In this document: positions 1 through 5,644 of the stretch, piece by piece
Layout: every line of letters starts with the position of its first letter
How positions within the stretch are numbered: the first letter of the stretch is position 1
Origin: Planctomycetaceae bacterium UBA6894
GTDB taxonomy: Bacteria; Planctomycetota; Planctomycetia; Gemmatales; Gemmataceae
Length of the DNA: 6,951 nt
Assembly (NCBI GenBank): GCA_002451275.1
Contig: DKBS01000187.1
Span: forward strand, 13,544 to 20,494
Direction: 5' to 3'
Program-made: the position numbers and the translations under genes
Notes under the pieces: generated by a model
Told to the model about the DNA's origin: nothing
The model's input: only the letters and a program-made list of their open reading frames with translations
The model's database searches: none

Positions 1-315
1 ATGAAGATCGCCCGCGAGGAGATCTTCGGCCCGGTCATGAATGTCCTCCCCTTCAAATCCGTCGAGGAGGTGATCGAGCGCGGCAACCGCACGCACTTCG
101 GCCTGGCGGCCGCGGTCTGGACGCGCGATATCCGGAAGGCGCACCGCATGGCCCGCAGCCTGCGGGCCGGCACCGTGTGGGTCAACTGTTACGACGTGTT
201 CGATGCGGCTGCCCCGTTCGGCGGTTACAAGATGAGCGGTATCGGCCGGGAGTTGGGGGAGTACGCCTTGCAGCTGTATACCGAGGTCAAAACCGTTTAC
301 ATCTCCGAGGAATAA
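1..315 (+). CDS. Aldehyde dehydrogenase, C-terminal end (5' partial)
   Basis: This is the last 104 residues of an NAD(P)-dependent aldehyde dehydrogenase, a soluble enzyme that oxidises aldehydes to carboxylic acids. The fragment opens with the conserved EEIFGPV segment. Near its end it has GTVWVNC followed by PFGGYKMSG and GRELGEYAL, a series typical of the class 1/2 (ALDH1/ALDH2-like) branch. The catalytic Cys and Glu and most of the Rossmann cofactor domain must lie upstream, because the family is about 490-500 residues long. The ATG at base 1 is therefore an internal Met at the window edge, not the start. The frame ends at TAA 313-315 and is followed by hairpins, so it appears to close its own transcription unit. 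The substrate cannot be read from this part. The family call is secure. Confidence 0.93.
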   Translation: MKIAREEIFGPVMNVLPFKSVEEVIERGNRTHFGLAAAVWTRDIRKAHRMARSLRAGTVWVNCYDVFDAAAPFGGYKMSGIGRELGEYALQLYTEVKTVYISEE

Positions 316-331
316 GAAAAAGGGATGAAGT

Positions 332-344
332 GCCCCATTGGGGC
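332..344. repeat. Small perfect palindrome after the aldehyde dehydrogenase gene
   Basis: GCCCC (332-336) and GGGGC (340-344) flank a 3-base loop, 16 bases after the stop codon. No T-run follows it. It may add to 3'-end structure with the stronger hairpin just downstream, but it is short enough to be chance. Confidence 0.3.
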
Positions 345-360
345 GACATGGGATGACCCG

Positions 361-397
361 CAGGCGGTAAGCTGAAGGCCTACCGCCTGATTTGTTT
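361..397 (+). terminator. Rho-independent-type terminator after the aldehyde dehydrogenase gene
   Basis: CAGGCGGTA (361-369) and TACCGCCTG (381-389) form a perfect 9-bp stem around an 11-base loop. The stem is followed at once by the T-rich ATTTGTTT (390-397). The T tract is interrupted by a G, so strength is uncertain. It lies 45 bases after the dehydrogenase stop and only about 20 bases before the next ATG at 418. That leaves little room for a separate promoter for the following gene between the two. Confidence 0.6.
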
Positions 398-417
398 CTG
401 CAACCAGAATTCACAGT

Positions 418-3400
418 ATGCATCGCGAAATCTCCCACGCGGACGCCACCTTTTCACATCAGCCCAGGTTGGAGCTGTATGCGCTCCTGCTGCTGATTGG
501 CGGGTTGGTTGCGGCGGATCTGTGGCCCGGTTTGGTCGAGTGGCTGGGGCCATGGGGGGCCGGTTTGCCCACTTGGCCGCGTGAAATCTTCGGCCAGCGT
601 CTTGCCTTGATCGCTGCGGTCATCGGCGGCGCGCGCACACTCTACGGGGCTCTTGAATCCTTGCTGGCCGGCAAGATCGGGGCCGACCTGGCCGTCGCCA
701 TCGCGGTCCTGGCCTCGATCCTGCTTCGGGAACCCCTCGTTGCCGCTGAAGTGCTCATCATTGGCCTTGTCGGCGAGTTGCTTGAGGACTGGACATTCCG
801 CCGCACCCAGTCCGCGCTGGAAGGGCTCGTCCGGTTGGCGCCCAGACGGTGTTGGCGAATCAAGGCCGATGGCACCGAGGAACGCGTCTTGGTCACTGAC
901 CTAAAGGTCGGCGACCGCGTGGCCGTAAAACCCGGCGCCAAGATTCCCGCCGATGGTGTCATCCTCACCGGTCGCACCACGCTCGATACCAAGGCGCTCA
1001 CCGGAGAAAGCGCGCCGGTGGAGGTGGGGCCCGGCAGCCAGGTCCTTGCCGGTTCCGTCAACCACTTAGGGGCGATCACGCTTGAGGCCAGGCGTGTGGC
1101 CGAACACACCGTCGCCGGTCAGGTGGGCAAGCTCACCACCGGCGCCTTGGCTGAGAAGTCGGCCATCGAGCGCAAGGCCGACACCATGGCCCGGTGGTTT
1201 CTGCCGGTCACCCTTGGCTTGGCATTGATCACCTTTCTGGTTGCTTGGTGGCTCGAGTCGCGGGGCGCGGCCAGCCGTGCGGAACTGCCTCCATCTGTTT
1301 GGCAATTGGTGCGCCGGGCGGCCCCGCCAGCGCTGGCGGTTTTGGTGGTGGCGTGTCCCTGCGCGCTTATCTTGGCGACGCCGGCCGCGATCATCGCGGC
1401 CCTGGGCCGGCTGGCGGGCACGGGAATTCTGCTGCGTCGCGGCGAGGCTCTCGAACGGCTCGCCGGCGTCCGGGCTTTTTGCCTCGACAAGACAGGCACC
1501 CTCACCGAGGGCAGGTTTGAGTTGGCCCGCCTTGTTCCACTGGCCGGGTATGAGGAAAACAGGTTGCTGGCACTGGCCGCCGGCGTCGAACTGGGCAGCG
1601 AACATCCTCTGGCCCGGGCGGTGACCGCCGCAGCGGCGCTGCGTGGAGTGTTGCCCACCGGCATGGAAAGCGTGGAAGCCAGTCCCGGGGGCGGTGTCAC
1701 AGGCGTCCTGGCCAACCAGCGCATCCGGTTGGGCAGTGCCCGCTTCCTGGCCGAGTCCGGTGTTTCCCTCGAAGGTTCCGAGTCCCTGGTCCGCGAAGCG
1801 GAAGCCGCCGGGGAAACCCCCGTGCTCGTAGCCGTGGACAACCAGGTGGTGGGCGTGATGGGTTTGCTGGACAAGCCCCGTGCCTCCGCTGCCGCTGCCA
1901 TCCGGGATTTGCGATCCCTGGGGATCGATCGCTTTCTCATGCTCACCGGCGACCGGCCTGAGGTGGCCCGCCGGGTTGCCGAAGAAGTGGGGCTTTCCGC
2001 CGACGAGGTGCGCGCCGGCCTCCTGCCGGCCGAGAAGGCTGCCGCAGTCGTTGAATTGGAGCAGGGCGCGGGTCTCGCGGTGGCGATGCTGGGTGATGGC
2101 ATCAACGATGCGCCGGCCTTGGCACGGGCCAGTGCCGGCCTGGCGGTCAGCCACCGTGGCATGGGTGTGGATCTCGCCGCTGAGGCTGGGGATGCGGTGC
2201 TGCTGGGCGCTCCCCTGGAGCATCTGGGATTGCTCGTGCGTCTGTCACGGAAGACCCGGGAAGTCATCGGTCAGAACATCCTGTGGTTTGCCTTGGGTGC
2301 CAACATCGTCGGCATGGCTGTAACCGCATGGCTTTGGCCCTGGATTGCACCGGCCTCGTGGCGCAACCAGTCCCCGCTGGCCGCCGCTATCTATCATCAA
2401 TTGGCATCCGTTTTAGTCCTAGTTAACTCGATGCGCCTCCTCTGGTTTGAGCGGCCCGCGCCGGCTGCCCTCACCCGGCTCGGGAATTTTTCGGAATCGG
2501 TTGGCCGGTGGGGCGAGCGCCTCGCTCCCGGAGAGTTGCTGCACCATGCCGCGCACCATGCGGGCAAAATCGCCACCGGTGCGGCTTTTGCCGGGTTGGC
2601 CCTGTGGCTGTGGACGGGTATGCATGTCATCCCCGCGCAGGAGCAGGGGAAGGTGCTCCGTTTCGGTCGCCTCTTGGAGGGCACGCTTGCTCCGGGGTTC
2701 CACTGGCGTCTCCCCTGGCCGGCGGAACGCGTCGCCCGGGTTGTTCCCGGTCGTTCGCGGAGTGTCACCGTGGGTTTTCGGCCCGAGCCCAAGCCGGCTG
2801 GGGCGCAAGCCACGGCCCAAACCGCGCGGACCTGGACCTCCGCCCATGCCAGCGAGGGCATCTTGCGCCAGCAGGAAGAGTCGCTGGTGATCACGGGGGA
2901 CGGGTATTTGGTCGAGATGCTCGCCACCATCCGCTACCGCATTCGGAACGAGAACCCGTTTCAGTCCCTGTTTGAATTGGGCGACCCCGATCGTTTGGTC
3001 CGCGTGGCCGCCGAGACGGTGTTGCGTGAATTGGCGGCCGAGGGAGCGTTTTCCGATCTGCTCACCAGCCGGCGCGGCGAGTTGGAAACACGGGCCCGGC
3101 AGGTTCTCGCGGCCCGGATGGGGCCGGAGGTCGGCGATGTGCCGGGGCTGGAGGTGGAGGGGGTCTCCCTCCATGACCTCCACCCCCCACCCGAGGTGGT
3201 CGGTAGTTACCACGAGGTCACCCGGGCCATGGAATCGCGCCAGCAACGGCAGAATCAGGCGCAAGCCGCGACGCTGCGCAAGCGTGGCGAGCAGGTCGCC
3301 CGGGATGAGGACCTGCTTGCCAAGGCGTTTGTCGAGTCGTTCACCCGCCTGGAAAACGCCAAGGCGACCGGAGCCGCTTTCCTGACCCGCCTGGCGGTGC

Positions 3401-3624
3401 GGGGAACCTCCCCGGGGTTGGTGGATTTCCGGCTGTTCTGGGACACCGTAGGGACTGCGCTCGCCGGCCGTGAAAAATTGCTGATCGATTCACCCGGTGT
3501 GCCCACCCGGTCAGCCCTGTGGCTCATCCCGCCCGAGGTGGTCAGACCGGTTTTTCAGTCGCAGCGGACCAGGGGCGACCAACCCTCTTCCCGCGAGGAG
3601 GATTCTCCGGCACGGCAACCCTGA
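418..3624 (+). CDS. Fusion protein: P1B heavy-metal ATPase joined to an HflK-like SPFH protein
   Basis: The N-terminal half is a complete metal-pumping P-type ATPase. It has helices near 21-35, 60-78, 86-103 and 107-123, then an actuator domain with TGES (195-198). Helices follow near 258-279 and 302-330, the latter with the ion-site CPC (313-315). Next come phosphorylation motif DKTGT (D357), His-Pro (396-397), TGD (510-512), GDGIND (559-564) and two last helices near 620-640 and 654-677. No HMA domain or CxxC is present. A roughly 40-residue linker with HHAAHH (709-714) leads to a ninth helix (about 719-737). An SPFH domain (about 738-940), a charged coiled coil (about 935-985) and an HflK-type tail with EKLLIDS (1019-1025) complete the chain. 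Predicted topology puts the SPFH part outside, as in HflK. ATG 418 has no clear ribosome-binding site; TTG 469, just before the first helix, is an alternative start. The metal is unknown. Both halves are firmly recognised; their joint role is inference. Confidence 0.93.
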   Translation: MHREISHADATFSHQPRLELYALLLLIGGLVAADLWPGLVEWLGPWGAGLPTWPREIFGQRLALIAAVIGGARTLYGALESLLAGKIGADLAVAIAVLASILLREPLVAAEVLIIGLVGELLEDWTFRRTQSALEGLVRLAPRRCWRIKADGTEERVLVTDLKVGDRVAVKPGAKIPADGVILTGRTTLDTKALTGESAPVEVGPGSQVLAGSVNHLGAITLEARRVAEHTVAGQVGKLTTGALAEKSAIERKADTMARWFLPVTLGLALITFLVAWWLESRGAASRAELPPSVWQLVRRAAPPALAVLVVACPCALILATPAAIIAALGRLAGTGILLRRGEALERLAGVRAFCLDKTGTLTEGRFELARLVPLAGYEENRLLALAAGVELGSEHPLARAVTAAAALRGVLPTGMESVEASPGGGVTGVLANQRIRLGSARFLAESGVSLEGSESLVREAEAAGETPVLVAVDNQVVGVMGLLDKPRASAAAAIRDLRSLGIDRFLMLTGDRPEVARRVAEEVGLSADEVRAGLLPAEKAAAVVELEQGAGLAVAMLGDGINDAPALARASAGLAVSHRGMGVDLAAEAGDAVLLGAPLEHLGLLVRLSRKTREVIGQNILWFALGANIVGMAVTAWLWPWIAPASWRNQSPLAAAIYHQLASVLVLVNSMRLLWFERPAPAALTRLGNFSESVGRWGERLAPGELLHHAAHHAGKIATGAAFAGLALWLWTGMHVIPAQEQGKVLRFGRLLEGTLAPGFHWRLPWPAERVARVVPGRSRSVTVGFRPEPKPAGAQATAQTARTWTSAHASEGILRQQEESLVITGDGYLVEMLATIRYRIRNENPFQSLFELGDPDRLVRVAAETVLRELAAEGAFSDLLTSRRGELETRARQVLAARMGPEVGDVPGLEVEGVSLHDLHPPPEVVGSYHEVTRAMESRQQRQNQAQAATLRKRGEQVARDEDLLAKAFVESFTRLENAKATGAAFLTRLAVRGTSPGLVDFRLFWDTVGTALAGREKLLIDSPGVPTRSALWLIPPEVVRPVFQSQRTRGDQPSSREEDSPARQP
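2541..2561 (+). repeat. Short tandem repeat encoding a His cluster in the ATPase-SPFH linker
   Basis: GCACCATGC occurs at 2541-2549 and 2553-2561, a 12-base period. Read in frame it gives HHAAHH (residues 709-714), immediately before the ninth membrane helix of the fusion protein. The 12-base, in-frame period suggests a small duplication. Confidence 0.6.
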
Positions 3625-3647
3625 GAATCCACTCGGCAAGGTGATTC
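3625..3647 (+). promoter_or_regulatory. Weak intergenic hairpin between the fusion gene and hflC
   Basis: GAATC (3625-3629) and GATTC (3643-3647) can pair, and the pairing extends to seven base pairs if one C is bulged. The loop is about 8 bases. It begins directly after the fusion gene's stop codon. No T-run follows, so it is not a convincing terminator. An mRNA processing or stability element is possible, as is chance. Confidence 0.25.
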
Positions 3648-3660
3648 ATTGGGATAGACA

Positions 3661-3664
3661 AGGA
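3661..3664 (+). promoter_or_regulatory. Ribosome-binding site for the HflC-like gene
   Basis: AGGA lies 10 bases before ATG 3675, in the 50-base gap after the fusion gene. It supports this ATG as the start, and the encoded protein begins directly with its membrane anchor. Confidence 0.5.
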
Positions 3665-3674
3665 ATAAAGACTC

Positions 3675-4658
3675 ATGGCGCGTTACGCTTGGTCGGTGTT
3701 GCTGCTGTTGCTTGGGAGCCTCTGGTTCCTCTGGGCCTGCGTGTTCACGGTGGATCGTTCCGAGTTTGTTTATCTGACCACCCTGGGGGCCCACGCGGCT
3801 ACCTACGACGGGGCCAGTCCCCGGGAGGCTGGGCTTCACTTCCGGTGGCCCTGGCCCGTCCAGGATGTCCGCAGGGTGGATCGCCGGTTACAGGTCCTGG
3901 AATTGCCGGGGATCGAGCAACTCACCCGTGATGCGCAGCGGGATGCGATTGACCGGACCCTCACCATTGACGCCTACATGCTGTGGCGAGTCGCTGATGG
4001 GCAGGGTGTGGATCGGTTGCTGCGGGCTGCGGGCGGGTTGGATGAGGCCCGCCAATTGCTCGCCCAGCGCTTGGGGGGGGAATTGGGTGCGGCCTGCGGC
4101 AAGCTGCAGATAGATGATCTGATCAACGCCAAGGAGCCGGAGCGGGTTCGGCGTGAGCGGGACAAACTCCGCGCCAACCTGATGGAGGCTCTGGGCAAGC
4201 CCGCGCTTGAACAATACGGGGTCGAGGTGGTGGATATTCGCCTCCGCCGTGTCAGTTATCCCGGCCAGGTGCGGCAGGCGATATTTGATCGCATCATCTC
4301 CGAGCGGGAGCGCAAAGCTGCCGAATACCAAAGCCAAGGGGAGCAGGAAGCCGCGAAAATCCGCGCCGATGCCGACCGCGAGATCGGTCAGATGCGCGGC
4401 AAGGCCGAGGCGGAGGCGGTTCGCATGAAGGGGCAATCCGAGGCGGAGGCGGACCGCGTCCGCAATGAGGCCCAGCAAAAGGATCCAGCCTTTTACACCT
4501 TCCTGCGCAAGTTGGAGGAGTACCAGCGCGTGCTGGGTGACGGCAAATCCACGCTGCTCCTTTCCACCCATCGGGAGCTGTTCGACTCTTTGCTCAATCC
4601 GCCGGCTCCGGGTGCCAAACCTCCCGCTGCGTCTCCACCTGCGGGAGGTGGCAAATGA
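3675..4658 (+). CDS. hflC: HflC-like SPFH (prohibitin-family) membrane protein
   Basis: This 327-residue protein has one N-terminal anchor (about 5-24) and then an SPFH domain (about 25-195) with the HflC/HflK-style lead-in GLHFRWPWPVQDV. The stretch from about 198 to 285 is the most diagnostic part. It runs QAIFDRIISERER, QGEQEAAKIRADADRE, then an Ala/Glu-rich coiled coil and KDPAFYTFLRKLEEY, which is the HflC pattern. A Pro/Ala/Gly-rich tail (about 309-327) is extra. Known HflC pairs with HflK on the outer face of the inner membrane and modulates the FtsH protease. Here no FtsH is visible and the gene lies between two HflK-like coding units. It stands 50 bases after the ATPase fusion and overlaps the next gene by ATGA, which indicates one operon. 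The family call is strong; the partner is inferred. Confidence 0.9.
   Translation: MARYAWSVLLLLLGSLWFLWACVFTVDRSEFVYLTTLGAHAATYDGASPREAGLHFRWPWPVQDVRRVDRRLQVLELPGIEQLTRDAQRDAIDRTLTIDAYMLWRVADGQGVDRLLRAAGGLDEARQLLAQRLGGELGAACGKLQIDDLINAKEPERVRRERDKLRANLMEALGKPALEQYGVEVVDIRLRRVSYPGQVRQAIFDRIISERERKAAEYQSQGEQEAAKIRADADREIGQMRGKAEAEAVRMKGQSEAEADRVRNEAQQKDPAFYTFLRKLEEYQRVLGDGKSTLLLSTHRELFDSLLNPPAPGAKPPAASPPAGGGK
4405..4452 (+). repeat. 15-bp direct repeat at 33-bp spacing inside hflC
   Basis: CCGAGGCGGAGGCGG occurs at 4405-4419 and again at 4438-4452. The 33-base offset equals 11 codons and places the AEAEA (244-248) and SEAEA (255-259) segments one hendecad apart in the coiled coil. It probably reflects coiled-coil periodicity rather than a separate element. 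Confidence 0.7.
4614..4652 (+). promoter_or_regulatory. Inverted repeat that encloses the ribosome-binding site of the HflK-like gene
   Basis: ACCTCCCGC (4619-4627) is perfectly complementary to GCGGGAGGT (4641-4649), giving a 9-bp stem with a 13-base loop. GCC (4614-4616) and GGC (4650-4652) add three pairs beyond an AA bulge. The right arm contains the GGAGGTG ribosome-binding site (4644-4650) for ATG 4655. A competing stem, CCACCT (4635-4640) with AGGTGG (4646-4651), would cover the same site. Both lie in the 3' coding end of hflC, so ribosomes finishing hflC would melt them. The pairing is seen directly; a role in translational coupling is inferred. Confidence 0.5.
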
Positions 4659-5584
4659 CCCTGGGCCGTTTTCCGTGGTTTCTGGCTGCGGTGCTCCTGG
4701 CCGGATGGGCCGTCTCCGGCATCACCCTGGTTGCTCCCTTTGAGAGGGGGGTGGTCCGACGCTTTGGGCGCATCCTGGATCCGTTGCCTCCAGGGCCCCA
4801 TTGGCTTCTGCCATGGGGGATCGACCGGGTGGACAAGGTCGCGGTGGACCGTGTGCGCACCACGGTCATCGGTTTGTCGAATGCGGAAGATGCCGCAACG
4901 CCCCGCGGTCAACTGGTCACCGGGGATCACAACCTGGTGCAGGTAGAGGTTGCCGTGCAGTGGCGGGTGGATCCTGCCAAGGTTGCCGAATTCGCCCCGG
5001 TGGCTGATCGGGCGGAAACCATTTTGTCCCAGGTAGTCGAGGGCACACTCGGTGAATGGGCCGGTGAACGGCCGATCGACCGGTTGCTGCTAGAGGGAAA
5101 GGTCCGCCTGGCCACCGATTTGCTGCCCCGAGTGCAGGAACGGCTCGACCGTTTGGCCATGGGCATCCTTGTGGCGGACGCCCGGGCCAGTTCCCTCGCG
5201 CCCCCTGATGAGGTGAAGGGGGCTTTTGACCTGGTGGCTCGGTCCGAAGCAGGGCGGCAAACCCTGGTCACCCGCGCCCGTCAGGAGGCCGAGACACGCA
5301 ACCGCGCGGCCCAGGCCGAAGCCTACCGCGTGACCCAGGAGGCCCAGACAAGGGCCGAGAACCTGAAACGCCTGGCCCAGGAGGATGCGGCCCGGTTCCT
5401 TTCCCGCTTGGCAGCCTACCGGGGAGCCGCCAATCCCCAGGCGTTCCTGGTCCAGGTCTGGGAGGAGGAACGGGGCAGGATTTTCGCCAAACTGCGTGAG
5501 AACAACGGTTTGGGGCTGCTGGATCACCATCTCAACGAGAAGGGCCTCGATCTCCAGTTGGCCCCGCTTGGCCCCAAAAGGTAA
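4655..5584 (+). CDS. hflK: HflK-like SPFH (prohibitin-family) membrane protein
   Basis: This is a 309-residue single-anchor protein: helix about 7-26, then ERGVVRRFGRI (30-40), PGPHWLLPW (46-54) and the HflK-type segment LVTGDHNLVQVEVAVQWRV (87-105). Next come APPDEVKGAFD (182-192) and an Ala/Glu/Arg-rich coiled coil (about 195-250). LVTGD and the PP-x-x-V segment favour HflK over HflC. The C-terminus is shorter than in typical HflK and lacks the hydrophobic end found in the fused copy. ATG overlaps the hflC stop as ATGA and has a strong ribosome-binding site, GGAGGTG, 4 bases upstream, so translation is probably coupled. The order HflC then HflK is the reverse of the common hflK-hflC order. 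It is expected to assemble with the upstream HflC-like protein, and perhaps with the SPFH part of the ATPase fusion. Confidence 0.85.
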   Translation: MTLGRFPWFLAAVLLAGWAVSGITLVAPFERGVVRRFGRILDPLPPGPHWLLPWGIDRVDKVAVDRVRTTVIGLSNAEDAATPRGQLVTGDHNLVQVEVAVQWRVDPAKVAEFAPVADRAETILSQVVEGTLGEWAGERPIDRLLLEGKVRLATDLLPRVQERLDRLAMGILVADARASSLAPPDEVKGAFDLVARSEAGRQTLVTRARQEAETRNRAAQAEAYRVTQEAQTRAENLKRLAQEDAARFLSRLAAYRGAANPQAFLVQVWEEERGRIFAKLRENNGLGLLDHHLNEKGLDLQLAPLGPKR

Positions 5585-5589
5585 AAACA

Positions 5590-5626
5590 GCCCTGCGGCG
5601 TGCCCGCTGCGGGCCCTTCATTTTCT
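5590..5626 (+). terminator. Terminator-like hairpin between hflK and lgt
   Basis: GCCC (5590-5593) pairs with GGGC (5611-5614), and inside it GCGG (5595-5598) pairs with CCGC (5604-5607). A competing perfect hairpin is GCCCG (5602-5606) with CGGGC (5610-5614). The T-rich CCTTCATTTTCT follows (5615-5626), and AAAAA lies just before the stem. It begins six bases after the hflK stop. The stem is imperfect and the T tract broken, so partial termination or attenuation before lgt is as likely as a full stop. Confidence 0.4.
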
Positions 5627-5644
5627 CCCGGTGTGAGTGGTTGC

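Noticed and set aside
1..315. ATG at base 1 as a true start of a 104-residue protein
   Set aside because: The sequence at base 1 is mid-domain in the aldehyde dehydrogenase family; the Met precedes a conserved internal EEIFGPV segment.
1066..2223. Long minus-strand open frames (about 380 codons) opposite the ATPase
   Set aside because: They lie opposite a well-conserved P-type ATPase, two of them overlap each other in different frames, and their translations are low-complexity with no recognisable motif. This is what high G+C coding DNA gives by chance.
2431..3624. A separate HflK-like gene starting inside the fusion (ATG 2431 or ATG 2620)
   Set aside because: Neither ATG has a ribosome-binding site. 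ATG 2431 lies in the conserved last ATPase helix, and ATG 2620 would remove most of the membrane anchor. The frame is continuous with similar codon use on both sides, so a fusion is the simpler reading.
5600..5644. GTG 5600 as the lgt start
   Set aside because: It lies within the loop of a stable hairpin and adds 15 residues that do not resemble a membrane segment. ATG 5645 places the start just before the first hydrophobic helix, as usual in Lgt.
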